Notes: a model not told the origin generated them from the letters alone. A stretch of DNA of 20,317 nucleotides from Bacteroides sp. CAG:144 (GCA_000434215.1 HF999743.1:56371-76687), one strand, 5' to 3'. Positions 1 through 8,413 are shown, counted from the first letter of the stretch. Translations and numbers: made by a program.

Positions 1-522
1 CTCAATGACGAAACGATACAAGCTATTGCCATCGACGGCGCCGACCGCAAATGGTTCGGTACTAAAAATTCGGGAGCCTACCTTGTAAGTAAAGACGGGC
101 AGGAAACCATTTATCATTTTACTTCGGACAATTCTCCGCTTCCTTCCGACAATATCTACGACATCGCCGTACATCCCGAGACCGGAGAGGTATTTTTTGC
201 GACCGAGAGCGGCCTTGTCTCTTTCCGGGCCGAAGCTACCGAACCCAAAGACGATTATTCCGACGTGTATGTATTTCCCAACCCTGTGCGACCCGATTAC
301 GAAGGGAATATCACCGTTACGGGGTTACAGGAAAATTCATTGGTAAAAATCACCGATACAACGGGAAATATCATTTATCAGAATTTTTCGACCGGCGGAC
401 AACTTGTATGGAACGGACTCACTCGCAGCGGCGACCGCCTGCGCAGCGGCATCTATCTGGTCTTTGCATCGGTCGATAACGGTGGAGAAGGAGTAGTGGC
501 CAAGTTTGCCGTCGTTCGCTGA
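1..522 (+). CDS. porZ: PorZ-like T9SS component, C-terminal part (5' end outside window)
   Basis: The reading frame is open from base 1 to a TGA at 520-522, giving the last 173 residues of a larger protein. The first ~75 residues read like the end of a two-component-regulator-type beta-propeller (a KWFGT blade motif, then SDNSPLPSDNIYDIAV and GEVFFATESGLVSF). They are followed by a C-terminal beta-sandwich starting at YVFPNPVRPDYEGNITV and containing LVKITDTTGN, VWNG and SGIYLVFAS. This combination of propeller plus FlgD-like/T9SS-type C-terminal domain with the conserved PNPVRPDYxG stretch matches PorZ. In Porphyromonas gingivalis PorZ is a surface member of the PorU-PorV-PorQ-PorZ attachment complex, which processes type IX secretion cargo. 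The identification rests on the C-terminal quarter only. The alternative is another propeller protein carrying a T9SS sorting domain. It converges with the following minus-strand gene. Confidence 0.75.
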   Translation, partial: LNDETIQAIAIDGADRKWFGTKNSGAYLVSKDGQETIYHFTSDNSPLPSDNIYDIAVHPETGEVFFATESGLVSFRAEATEPKDDYSDVYVFPNPVRPDYEGNITVTGLQENSLVKITDTTGNIIYQNFSTGGQLVWNGLTRSGDRLRSGIYLVFASVDNGGEGVVAKFAVVR

Positions 523-640
523 CCTTTCATCTTACCATTCTGGAATAAATCTTTGTCCCGACTACCAAAATTTCACTCGGAGCAGAGATAACAATCACAT
601 CAAGAAATTTCTGTTTCGACGTCGTGCACAAAGTTAGGAA

Positions 641-1651
641 TCAAAGCCAATGTTCCTTTTTATACCATGCGACAGTCTCTGCAACACCGCGGTCGAGCGT
701 ATAATCGGGAACGAAACCGAGTTCTTCCCGAGCCATAGAAGTATCGCATATCCAATTACGTTGTTTCATGATGCGATACTTGTCCTTGTTCAGCGTACTC
801 GATTTTCCCACTATCCCAGCCATGAACTCGGCGATATACGAAACGGCTTTCAGTACAAACAGCGGAACGCGTATGGGTATGACGAACCTCTTAGGCAAAG
901 AACGAGCTACGTAACGACGAAACTGGGAAGAAGTATATACTTCACCGTCGGAAAGAAAATATCCCCGTTGTTTCACCCCTTTATCGATAGCCAAAAAGAC
1001 GGCCTTTACCAAATCCTTGACATAGATAAATGTCAGAAGTTGACGTCGGTAACCTACCGAAAAATCAAATCCCGCCTTGATGGTCTTCATCATCAGGTAA
1101 TAGTCTTTCTCCCGAGGGCCGTAAACGCCGGTAGGACGCATGAAAACATAGGGAAAATCAGGAAGCGATTGTAAAAATTTTTCAGCTTTCAACTTACTTT
1201 TTCCATAGAGGGTGTCGGGATGGGGTACATCGGTAGGACGTATAGGTACATAATTCTGCTCATCGCCCGCTCCCCATGCACCGAGACTGCTCATCATGAC
1301 AAACTGTTCGGGTACGCTGCCTGTTTCGATAAGCGCTTCGGCGAAATTTCTTATGAATCCGTAATTTATTTTTTCAAAATCGTCCACATCTTTACACTTG
1401 GTAACGCCCAAATTGTGAATGATAATATCCCATTTGCCGACCTCGGAAGTTTGAAGAAGAAGTTGTTGTTTCAGCTCATCTTTGTTTCCGAAAGAAAGGT
1501 TGATGAAACGGATACGTTCATCGGTAAGATATGCACGACTTGTCGAAGGCCGTATTCCGGCCCATGTCTCATATCCTCTTTGCAAAGCCTCTTCAACGAT
1601 AAATCCGCCTATAAATCCACCGGCTCCGGTTACCAAGATTCGTTTTTGCAT
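641..1651 (-). CDS. NAD-dependent epimerase/dehydratase (extended SDR family)
   Basis: A 336-residue extended short-chain dehydrogenase/reductase. The N-terminal Rossmann motif TGAGGFIG is at residues 8-15, a catalytic-type serine lies in MSSLGAWG near 121-122, and the YxxxK pair is Y149/K153 in LYGKSK. RPTGVYGP, typical of nucleotide-sugar epimerases and related reductases, follows. The substrate cannot be read from the sequence; a sugar-nucleotide or isoprenoid-type substrate would fit the family. I chose the ATG at 1649-1651 because the Rossmann fold begins immediately after it. The longer in-frame form would start at a TTG (1673-1675) that overlaps a promoter-like TAAGCTTTG on this strand, so it is probably untranslated. 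The protein looks cytoplasmic and has no signal peptide. It appears monocistronic, converging with the PorZ-like gene and diverging from the DUF2723 gene. Confidence 0.85.
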   Translation of the reverse strand: MQKRILVTGAGGFIGGFIVEEALQRGYETWAGIRPSTSRAYLTDERIRFINLSFGNKDELKQQLLLQTSEVGKWDIIIHNLGVTKCKDVDDFEKINYGFIRNFAEALIETGSVPEQFVMMSSLGAWGAGDEQNYVPIRPTDVPHPDTLYGKSKLKAEKFLQSLPDFPYVFMRPTGVYGPREKDYYLMMKTIKAGFDFSVGYRRQLLTFIYVKDLVKAVFLAIDKGVKQRGYFLSDGEVYTSSQFRRYVARSLPKRFVIPIRVPLFVLKAVSYIAEFMAGIVGKSSTLNKDKYRIMKQRNWICDTSMAREELGFVPDYTLDRGVAETVAWYKKEHWL

Positions 1652-1803
1652 GATTTTGGAAGTGTAAAAAAACAAAGCTTAAAAATACGACGATTTATCG
1701 GTTTTTCATTCTATCGGAGATATTTTTCGGATTTTTCGACCTATAAATAGGCTTATACGATGATTATTACCATCTTTTAAAAATATAAATGGCTTACTTT
1801 TCC

Positions 1804-1823
1804 TATATTTGCGCCTATATTTG
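1804..1823 (+). promoter_or_regulatory. Tandem -7 boxes for the DUF2723 gene
   Basis: Two perfect TATATTTG boxes (consensus TAnnTTTG of the Bacteroidetes primary sigma factor) lie at 1804-1811 and 1816-1823, a 12-bp step apart. Either would place the transcript start about 25-45 nt before the ATG at 1856. No clear TTTG -33 element is visible at the usual distance upstream of either. Confidence 0.6.
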
Positions 1824-1855
1824 TTATAATTTAGATATTCTACCATCATATTATC

Positions 1856-4800
1856 ATGAAACAATACCGATTATTAAACAACATTTGCGGTTGGATAGTC
1901 TTTGTGATTGCAGCCGTAACGTATATCCTTACGCTCGAACCGACGGCGAGCTTCTGGGATTGCGGAGAATTCATTTCGTCGGCATACAAACTCGAAGTGG
2001 GACACCCGCCGGGAAACCCCATCTTCATGCTCACCGGACGCTTCTTCGCCAATTTTGCTTCCGATCCCTCGCATGTCGCTTACATGATCAATCTCATGTC
2101 GGCATTATTCAGTGCAGCCACCATATTGTTGCTTTTCTGGACTATCACGCATCTCGCCCGTAAAATCATCGTAAAAGACAGCGGCGCGATGACGCTTGCC
2201 CAAATGATTGTTATTCTCGGTTGCGGAGCCGTAGGAGCATTGGCCTATACATGGAGCGATACGTTTTGGTTCTCGGCCGTCGAAGGAGAGGTATATGCCT
2301 ATTCTTCATTCTGTACGGCACTGGTATTCTGGCTTATTCTCAAATGGGAAGATGTAGCCGACGAACCGCATTCCGACCGTTATATCATACTTATTGCCTA
2401 TCTGATAGGTATTTCCATTGCCGTGCACCTGCTCAATCTGCTTACCATACCTGCATTGGTACTGGTTTACTATTTCCGCAAGTTCGGCAACCCTACGACC
2501 AAAGGAGCTTTGATAGCTTTGTTATTGTCATTCGCTGGCATCGTATTCCTGCTTTACGGCCTCGTTCCGGGGTTTGTAAAAGTGGCCGGTTGGATCGAAC
2601 TGTTATGCGTGAATATACTAGGTATGCCTTTCAATTCAGGTGTCATCGTCTATTTCTTCTTGGTGATAGGCTGTATTTCATGGGGTATTTATGAAACCTA
2701 CAAGCAAAACAATATCAACAGATTGCGAATATCGTTCCTCATCAGTGTCATACTGGTGGGATTGCCTTTTATCAGCGGAAAAATATTCATAGGCATATTG
2801 ATTTCGCTGGCTCTGGCCATATTCCTTTTCTATAAAAAACAGTTGCCCATACGATTGCTCAACATGGTATTGGTATCGGTATTGGTCATTTTCATCGGAT
2901 ATTCTTCTTACGCTCTTATCGTCATACGTTCGACAGCCAATACGCCAATGGATCAAAATTCACCCGAAGATGTCTTTGCTTTGGGCAGCTACCTCAACCG
3001 TGAACAATATGGCGATCGTCCTCTGTTCTATGGACAGACTTTCGTGGCCGACGTCGAAAGAAAAGACGGAGTTCCTCAGTATGAAGAGGGTGCTCCCATA
3101 TGGGCTCGCGTTATAAAAAAATCGGAAAATGAGCCCGATCGCTATGAAATCATCGACCATAAACGCAACTATATCTATACTCCCGAACTTTGCATGTTCT
3201 TTCCTCGCATGTACAGCCCCGACGGACGTCATGTAGGAGCTTATAAGGAATGGTCCAATTTCAAAGGAAAACCGGTAAGCGTAAACGGGCGCACGGTACG
3301 CAAACCCACTTTTGTGGAAAACATGCGTTTCTTTATCGATTATCAGGTCAATTTCATGTACTGGCGTTATTTTATGTGGAACTTTGCCGGACGCCAGAAT
3401 GATATACAAGGAAACGGCGATGCTGCTTATGGAAATTGGATTACCGGTTTCAATTTCATCGACAACCTGCTTGTCGGTGATCAAACACTCTTGCCGACCG
3501 ACTTAAAAGAGAATAAAGGCCGTAACGTGTTCTTCATGATGCCTCTCTTACTGGGTCTTTTGGGTCTTTTCTTCCAACTCTATTCCGGCAAGAAAGGTCT
3601 TGAAAGTTTCTGGGTAGTATTTTTCCTCTTCTTCATGACGGGACTTGCTATTGTCATTTATCTGAATCAGACGCCTTACCAACCCCGTGAACGAGATTAC
3701 GCCTACGCCGGTTCGTTCTATGCCTTCGCCATCTGGATAGGATTGGGAGTAGCGGCTATATACAAACTGCTATCCAAAAAAATAAATCCTACACTATCGG
3801 CGGGAATAGCTGCTGTCATATCGCTTATCGTTCCCATACAGATGGTGAGTCAGACGTGGGACGATCACGACCGTTCGGGTAGATATACATGTCGCGACTT
3901 CGGAAAAAACTATTTGACATCGGTCGATGAAAACGGTATCATCTTCACAAATGGAGACAACGATACCTTCCCATTATGGTACGCTCAGGAAACCGAAGGT
4001 TACCGTACCGATGTGCGCGTATGCAATCTCTCCTACTTACAGACCGATTGGTATGTAAATCAGATGAAATCACAAGCCTATGAATCGGATCCATTGCCTA
4101 TATCAATGGAAGAATTGCAATACGGCAATAAAAAACGCGAATACGCTTATATTTTAGATCGTGTAGACTATCCTGTTTCCGTGAAGATGGCAATGGATTA
4201 TTTCCTCTCCGACGATGAAAGAACCAAAACGATTCCAGGATATGGTAAAATCAATCATCTGCCTACCGGTGAATTGTTTATAGACATAGACAAGGAAAAG
4301 ATATTGAAGTCGGGTATCGTTCCGAAAGGCTATGAAGACAAAATAGTAGATCGCATAGACTTGTCATTCAAAGATAAAAACACACTTATCTTGAATGATC
4401 TTGCCATTATTGATCTGCTCAGTACGAATGCCGAGACTGGATGGAAACGTCCCGTATATTTTGCAACGACCGTAGACCCCTCTTTTTTCACAGAAACAGA
4501 TAAGTATTTCATGCGTACAGGTATGGCTTATGAAGTAGTTCCAGTGAAGTTGGAAAATACGCCGGGACGTTATCAAGTCAATACCGACAAAATGTATGAC
4601 AATGTGATGAACAAATTCGTCTGGGGTGGAATAGATGTCAATCCCGATATTTATCTCGACGAAACCATACGACGCATGTGTTATTCTTACCGTATCATGT
4701 TCATCGATCTCATCGATCAATTGATACAGGAAGGAAAAACCGATAAAGCGCTGAAAGCTCTCGATTATTGTATGGAGAAAATACCCGGCGATGTTGTTCC

Positions 4801-5116
4801 TCACAATTACATATCCTTACAATTGGCCATGGATTATTATTTCTTGAAACAAAATGAAAAAGGTAAAGCCTTGCTCGAAAAAATAGCTGATAGCGCCATA
4901 GAATACGTAACATGGATAAACTCACTCGACAACAATAAAAAACGATCGGTACAACGCGATTACTACTATAACGAGAGAGCTTTGGCAGAACAAGCCATTC
5001 CCATGTTCTATCGTTTCGGCGATGAAGAAAGTGGTAAAAAATATCTGGAAAAAGCCGCTCTTGCTGGTGTAGACATCAACAGATACTTCAAAATAGATAC
5101 GAGCAAAACAAACTAG
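1856..5116 (+). CDS. DUF2723 / TMEM260-type GT-C membrane glycosyltransferase
   Basis: A 1086-residue multi-pass inner-membrane protein. It opens with a short cytosolic tail and a first helix at residues 10-28. The family signature follows at once: EPTASFWDCGEFISSAYKL with D35 and E38 (the acidic pair expected in the first periplasmic loop of GT-C enzymes) and GHPPGNP at 49-55. Several helices run to about residue 365. A hydrophilic stretch (about 365-550) comes next, then a second membrane block containing the conserved TPYQPRERDYAYAGSFYAF near 615. The C-terminal ~400 residues look soluble, and about 945-1030 resembles TPR helical pairs. The eukaryotic member TMEM260 is reported to be a protein O-mannosyltransferase; transfer of a lipid-linked sugar to exported proteins or glycans is therefore inferred, not shown. 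Length and signature are typical of Bacteroidetes homologues. A strong terminator follows, so the downstream deacetylase is probably expressed separately. Confidence 0.9.
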   Translation: MKQYRLLNNICGWIVFVIAAVTYILTLEPTASFWDCGEFISSAYKLEVGHPPGNPIFMLTGRFFANFASDPSHVAYMINLMSALFSAATILLLFWTITHLARKIIVKDSGAMTLAQMIVILGCGAVGALAYTWSDTFWFSAVEGEVYAYSSFCTALVFWLILKWEDVADEPHSDRYIILIAYLIGISIAVHLLNLLTIPALVLVYYFRKFGNPTTKGALIALLLSFAGIVFLLYGLVPGFVKVAGWIELLCVNILGMPFNSGVIVYFFLVIGCISWGIYETYKQNNINRLRISFLISVILVGLPFISGKIFIGILISLALAIFLFYKKQLPIRLLNMVLVSVLVIFIGYSSYALIVIRSTANTPMDQNSPEDVFALGSYLNREQYGDRPLFYGQTFVADVERKDGVPQYEEGAPIWARVIKKSENEPDRYEIIDHKRNYIYTPELCMFFPRMYSPDGRHVGAYKEWSNFKGKPVSVNGRTVRKPTFVENMRFFIDYQVNFMYWRYFMWNFAGRQNDIQGNGDAAYGNWITGFNFIDNLLVGDQTLLPTDLKENKGRNVFFMMPLLLGLLGLFFQLYSGKKGLESFWVVFFLFFMTGLAIVIYLNQTPYQPRERDYAYAGSFYAFAIWIGLGVAAIYKLLSKKINPTLSAGIAAVISLIVPIQMVSQTWDDHDRSGRYTCRDFGKNYLTSVDENGIIFTNGDNDTFPLWYAQETEGYRTDVRVCNLSYLQTDWYVNQMKSQAYESDPLPISMEELQYGNKKREYAYILDRVDYPVSVKMAMDYFLSDDERTKTIPGYGKINHLPTGELFIDIDKEKILKSGIVPKGYEDKIVDRIDLSFKDKNTLILNDLAIIDLLSTNAETGWKRPVYFATTVDPSFFTETDKYFMRTGMAYEVVPVKLENTPGRYQVNTDKMYDNVMNKFVWGGIDVNPDIYLDETIRRMCYSYRIMFIDLIDQLIQEGKTDKALKALDYCMEKIPGDVVPHNYISLQLAMDYYFLKQNEKGKALLEKIADSAIEYVTWINSLDNNKKRSVQRDYYYNERALAEQAIPMFYRFGDEESGKKYLEKAALAGVDINRYFKIDTSKTN

Positions 5117-5135
5117 ACGGAACTCCACCGTCTCG

Positions 5136-5173
5136 AAAAAACTCCTTGTCTTAATCGGACAAGGAGTTTTTTT
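5136..5173 (+). terminator. Rho-independent terminator after the DUF2723 gene
   Basis: A perfect 15-bp stem pairs 5136-5150 with 5158-5172 around a 7-nt loop (TTAATCG). The GC-bearing core is ACTCCTTGTC/GACAAGGAGT, and the right arm ends in a run of seven T. It begins about 20 nt after the TAG stop. A small GACGG/CCGTC hairpin sits between the stop codon and the terminator. Confidence 0.9.
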
Positions 5174-5264
5174 ATACATATAATTATAGAAAAAGCCGTG
5201 CAGCATTTTTTTCAATGATTACATCTATTTTATAAATCAAAATTTCATAGGCCACACTATAACC

Positions 5265-5873
5265 ATGTTCATAGAACGTCCCCCTTTATTCTATCGTATG
5301 CTGTTTCCCGAAACGATATGGAGACTGCCGTGCAAAGAAAAAACGATATATCTGACTTTCGATGACGGTCCTGTACCCGAAATCACTCCGTGGGTACTCA
5401 ATCTGCTCGATTATTACAATGTAAAAGCCACCTTTTTCTGTGTAGGTGAAAATGTAGCACGAAATACCGAGTTATATGCCGAAATATTGAAAAGAGGACA
5501 CCATACGGGTAATCACACCATGAATCACATTCAAGGCACAAAATACAGCGTAAAAGATTACATACGTAATGTCGATGCCGCCAATGAGCTTATACATAGT
5601 GCACTCTTCCGTCCCCCGCACGGACACATGTGTTTCGGACAAGCCCATGAATTGCGACAGAAATACAAAATCATCATGTGGGACGTCGTTACACGGGATT
5701 ACAGTAAGAAATTGAATGGAGAAAGAGTTTTCAATAATGTAAAAAAATATACCCGCAACGGTTCTATCATCGTCTTCCACGACTCGTTGAAAGGAGAAAA
5801 AAATCTGCGCCATGCACTACCCAAGTCGATAGAATGGCTCAAAGAACAAGGATACGACTTCAAACTTTTATAA
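5265..5873 (+). CDS. Polysaccharide deacetylase (NodB homology, CE4 family)
   Basis: A 202-residue, nearly bare NodB domain. All five CE4 motifs are visible: TFDDGP with D33/D34 (general base and metal Asp), NHTMNH with metal-binding H84 and H88, RPPHG at 116-120, the WD pair at 139-140, and FHDS with H172/D173. A metal-dependent removal of N-acetyl groups from an N-acetylhexosamine glycan is the family activity; the actual substrate is unknown. There is no signal peptide: the start MFIERPPLFYRMLFPETIW has only a short amphipathic or hydrophobic stretch, so the protein could be cytosolic or peripherally membrane-attached. It lies 148 bp after the DUF2723 stop, with a terminator in between and no clear TAnnTTTG box before it. 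A shared glycan pathway with DUF2723 is suggested only by adjacency. Confidence 0.9.
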   Translation: MFIERPPLFYRMLFPETIWRLPCKEKTIYLTFDDGPVPEITPWVLNLLDYYNVKATFFCVGENVARNTELYAEILKRGHHTGNHTMNHIQGTKYSVKDYIRNVDAANELIHSALFRPPHGHMCFGQAHELRQKYKIIMWDVVTRDYSKKLNGERVFNNVKKYTRNGSIIVFHDSLKGEKNLRHALPKSIEWLKEQGYDFKLL

Positions 5874-5879
5874 AAACAA

Positions 5880-5905
5880 AAAGCCCTATTATAAAATAGG
5901 GCTTT
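5880..5905. terminator. Bidirectional terminator between the deacetylase gene and nadA
   Basis: A perfect 11-bp stem pairs AAAGCCCTATT (5880-5890) with AATAGGGCTTT (5895-5905) around a 4-nt loop. It is followed by a T-rich stretch on the plus strand, and on the minus strand by TTTGTTTTTA. It sits in the 54-bp gap between two convergent stop codons and can serve both genes. Confidence 0.85.
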
Positions 5906-5927
5906 CTTATTGGAATAGATATTGTTC

Positions 5928-6899
5928 TTACAGTCCCAATGACGCCGATATATCGAGCATGCGTTGTATGGGTCGTATCGCTTTCTCGGCTATTGTCTTG
6001 TCTACCGTTATTTCAGGTGTTTCGTCTCGCAGACAATTTCTCAACTTTTCGAGCGTATTCAACCGCATGTAATTACACTCGTTACAAGCACAAGTACTGT
6101 CTTCGGGAGGAGCCGGTATAAATCCTTTATCGGGACATTGCTTTTGCATTTCATGCAAGATACCCGATTCGGTAGCCACGATAAACCTCTTTTTATCCGA
6201 TTTCACGGCATATTTGAGTAGTGCTGCCGTAGAACCTACCTTATCAGCCAGTTTCAACAATACCGACTTGCATTCGGGATGAGCCAACACCTCGGCATCG
6301 GGATATTGTTTTTTCAATTCTATGATTTTGGCGACAGAGAATTGTTCGTGGACATGGCAGGCGCCGTCCCACAAAATCATTTCACGACCGGTCAGACTAT
6401 TGATATAATTGCCAAGATTACGGTCGGGTCCGAATATGATCTTTTCATCTTTCGGAAAACTTTCCACAATCTGTCTGGCATTGGTAGATGTTACGACAAC
6501 ATCGGTATAGGCTTTCACAGCAGCCGAAGTATTTACATACGATATGACCGTATAACCCGGATGAGATTTGACAAAAGAGGCGAATTCATCAGCCGGACAA
6601 CTGTCGGCCAACGAACAACCAGCTTCAAGATCGGGAACCAACACCTTTTTACCGGGACATAATATTTTGGCCGTCTCACCCATAAAATGAACACCGCACA
6701 TCACTATTATATCGGCATCGGTCTTAGCGGCCCATTGAGCCAATGCCAGACTATCGCCTACATAATCGGCCACGTCCTGCAATTCTCCTCGCTGATAGTA
6801 GTGCGCCAGAATGACAGCATTCTTTTTTTTCCGTAAATAGTTTATCTCTTCTACCAATGATTTATTGTCGGATAGAGTAGTATGACAAACATTCATCAT
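5928..6899 (-). CDS. nadA: Quinolinate synthase NadA
   Basis: A 323-residue quinolinate synthase, which condenses iminoaspartate (from NadB) with dihydroxyacetone phosphate to give quinolinate in de novo NAD synthesis in the cytosol. Family landmarks in order: AVILAHYYQ at 28-36, YVGDSLALAQWA at 46-57, CGVHFMGETAKIL at 68-80, and the three expected [4Fe-4S] ligands. These ligands are C95 in LEAGCSLAD, C181 in GACHVHE, and a C-terminal cysteine in CACNECNYM, probably C275 by comparison with the E. coli C-x-x-C-x-x-C region. HPEC at 207-210 and TESGIL at 243-248 are also conserved. Length is normal for the shorter NadA class. Two adjacent ATGs (6897-6899 and 6894-6896) are possible starts. The partner gene nadB is about 9 kb away on the other strand. 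Confidence 0.97.
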   Translation of the reverse strand: MMNVCHTTLSDNKSLVEEINYLRKKKNAVILAHYYQRGELQDVADYVGDSLALAQWAAKTDADIIVMCGVHFMGETAKILCPGKKVLVPDLEAGCSLADSCPADEFASFVKSHPGYTVISYVNTSAAVKAYTDVVVTSTNARQIVESFPKDEKIIFGPDRNLGNYINSLTGREMILWDGACHVHEQFSVAKIIELKKQYPDAEVLAHPECKSVLLKLADKVGSTAALLKYAVKSDKKRFIVATESGILHEMQKQCPDKGFIPAPPEDSTCACNECNYMRLNTLEKLRNCLRDETPEITVDKTIAEKAIRPIQRMLDISASLGL

Positions 6900-7095
6900 A
6901 TTATAATTTAATTTTTTCTTTAAAGAAATTCTATGCTGATGATATTATCCTGTTGATAATACTCGTAACTTTTGTCTCTTTTATTTGTTTTTTTCGTTAT
7001 GAAAGTCGTATAATCACTTATAAATAAATTATAAACTATATTTTGTTCTCATTATAAAGTATTTACAGACTTATTCCACAACTGTTTATATTGGA

Positions 7096-7103
7096 CAAAG
7101 TTA
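7096..7103 (-). promoter_or_regulatory. Candidate -7 box for nadA
   Basis: TAACTTTG on the minus strand fits TAnnTTTG exactly. It would give nadA a long leader of roughly 190 nt, so either the leader is regulatory or a nearer non-consensus promoter is used. No clear -33 TTTG is visible at 19-21 bp. Confidence 0.4.
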
Positions 7104-7317
7104 TGAATTTTCTTTCAGATATATGACAAGTAACGGTTTATTTAGTGTCTTATATATCTATGAAAAAAAGATATTTTGTTTTTTGGAATTTTGTACCGGT
7201 GGTGGTTATAAAATAGTTTTTGAGAACAACGTGGTTTTTTCATTATTTTTTCAAAGCATTTTATATACTGCTTTTCAACAGTTATCAACAGTTTATTATC
7301 GAATGATAGATATTTCC

Positions 7318-7325
7318 TATCTTTG
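7318..7325 (+). promoter_or_regulatory. -7 box for the TrmH-family methyltransferase operon
   Basis: TATCTTTG matches TAnnTTTG exactly and lies 22 bp before the tandem ATGATG at 7348-7353. Its position fixes the start codon, because any upstream in-frame start would lie before the transcript begins. Confidence 0.7.
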
Positions 7326-7347
7326 GAGGGTCGATTATAATTCCTAT

Positions 7348-7878
7348 ATGATGAAAAAGAAAAGTATTCTCGATATGCAACGCATTACAGCCCGGGAATT
7401 TAAAGAAGCGAAGAAAATACCTTTGGTTGTTGTGTTGGATAATTTGCGTAGTTTGAACAATGTAGGGTCGGTATTTCGCACGAGTGATGCATTCAGGGTA
7501 TCGGCCATTTATCTTTGCGGAATAACTTCTACGCCTCCGCATCCCGAAATACACAAAACAGCTCTTGGTGCGGAAGATAGTGTAATGTGGTATTACGAGA
7601 AAAATACGGTAGATGTCATAGATAGACTTCATAAAGACGGATATAGGGTCTTTGCCATAGAGCAGGTAGAAGGGAGTTGCTCATTGATAGATCTGAGTCT
7701 CGATGAAGGAAAGTATGCTGTCGTTTTAGGAAATGAAGTCAACGGCGTACAACAGGAAGTTGTCGATAAGTGCGATGCTTGTATCGAAATACCTCAATAC
7801 GGTACGAAACATTCGTTGAACGTATCGGTAACAGCGGGACTGGTGATATGGGATTTTTTCAAACAACTATTCAAATAA
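7348..7878 (+). CDS. TrmH/SpoU-family RNA 2'-O-methyltransferase
   Basis: A 176-residue SPOUT-class methyltransferase that transfers methyl from S-adenosylmethionine to a ribose 2'-OH of tRNA or rRNA. The three SpoU motifs are present: NNVGSVFRTSDAF at 37-49 with R44, VVLGNEVNGV at 125-134, and IPQYGTKHSLNVSVTAGL at 148-165, the last forming the knotted SAM site. Length is that of a bare catalytic domain without the N-terminal RNA-binding extension of RlmB-type enzymes. The exact target nucleotide cannot be assigned from sequence alone. The start is ATG 7348 (or the adjacent ATG 7351); the reading frame extends 75 codons further upstream, but a perfect -7 box sits inside that extension. The next gene begins 10 nt after the stop, indicating co-transcription with a lipoprotein. 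Confidence 0.92.
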   Translation: MMKKKSILDMQRITAREFKEAKKIPLVVVLDNLRSLNNVGSVFRTSDAFRVSAIYLCGITSTPPHPEIHKTALGAEDSVMWYYEKNTVDVIDRLHKDGYRVFAIEQVEGSCSLIDLSLDEGKYAVVLGNEVNGVQQEVVDKCDACIEIPQYGTKHSLNVSVTAGLVIWDFFKQLFK

Positions 7879-7888
7879 GCGTAAGAGT

Positions 7889-8413
7889 ATGAAAAGAATA
7901 TTTTATTTCTTTGTCGTGAGCTGTATGTGTTTTTTATATTCTTGTAAAGATGAAAATTATACGACAGTGATCATGGAGGGTTTTTATAACAGTAAAAAAG
8001 CTGTTCAAGTAAGCAGTACGAGTACGATTTATGAAAATATGGCAAGACAACCCGAACTCGCCGATGAGTTGATAAACCGTACATGTGTATTGGCAGGATA
8101 CAAAGATTTCATGCATCTGTTGCCGTTTGAGAGCAGAGAAGAAGAGCGGCAGGTGGGAATGGCTCGCGGAGAGTGTTTGTCGGCTTTTATGACATCGGTA
8201 GCTCGTCAGCCCGACATGTATGAAAAACTCGATTCGACCGCTATTATTTTTTTAGGTACAGCCGAGACTCTTTCTTCCATGTCTGTTTTACTTGACTATT
8301 CTTGTTATAACGCCATAGCCGGATACAATGAAGCATTGACCCGACAACCCGAAATAAAAGATACGTTGGATATTATATGTCGTAAATTCTTGGGTGTAGT
8401 GTTAGAAAAATAG
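7889..8413 (+). CDS. Lipoprotein of unknown function with three RQPE-type repeats
   Basis: A 174-residue protein I do not recognise. It starts with a lipoprotein signal: hydrophobic residues 4-16, then lipobox LYSC with C19 as the lipidated cysteine. The residues after it, KDEN, resemble the acidic lipoprotein export signals of Bacteroidetes, so a surface-exposed outer-membrane lipoprotein is plausible. The mature part contains three similar segments centred on ARQPE (53-56), ARQPD (106-109) and TRQPE (152-155). Each is followed by an alternating L-rich helix, suggesting degenerate helical repeats of about 50 residues. It begins 10 nt after the methyltransferase stop, with no promoter box between, so the two are probably one transcript. 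The pairing with an RNA methyltransferase gives no functional hint. Confidence 0.8.
   Translation: MKRIFYFFVVSCMCFLYSCKDENYTTVIMEGFYNSKKAVQVSSTSTIYENMARQPELADELINRTCVLAGYKDFMHLLPFESREEERQVGMARGECLSAFMTSVARQPDMYEKLDSTAIIFLGTAETLSSMSVLLDYSCYNAIAGYNEALTRQPEIKDTLDIICRKFLGVVLEK

Larger units (their letters stand above)
6900..7347. other. AT-rich intergenic region between nadA and the TrmH-family gene
   Basis: A gap of about 450 bp, very AT-rich, between divergent genes. It holds the candidate nadA box (7096-7103), the methyltransferase box (7318-7325), and several 9-mers one mismatch from a DnaA box: TTATCAACA at 7282-7290, its reverse complement at 6951-6959, and TTTTCAACA at 7272-7280. Part of it (7123-7347) is open in frame with the methyltransferase, but its translation is low-complexity and not family-like, so I treat it as non-coding. 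No tRNA or known riboswitch was recognised. Confidence 0.5.

Noticed and set aside
603..612. AGAAATTTCT palindrome as a terminator between the PorZ-like and SDR genes
   Set aside because: It is all A/T except two bases, has no loop or T-tail, and is too short to count.
5201..5264. A promoter box for the polysaccharide deacetylase
   Set aside because: No TAnnTTTG sequence was found in the 90 bp after the terminator, so I list none although a promoter is likely.
7123..7347. 75-residue N-terminal extension of the TrmH-family methyltransferase
   Set aside because: The extension is low-complexity, a perfect -7 box lies within it, and the catalytic domain begins normally at the ATGATG at 7348.
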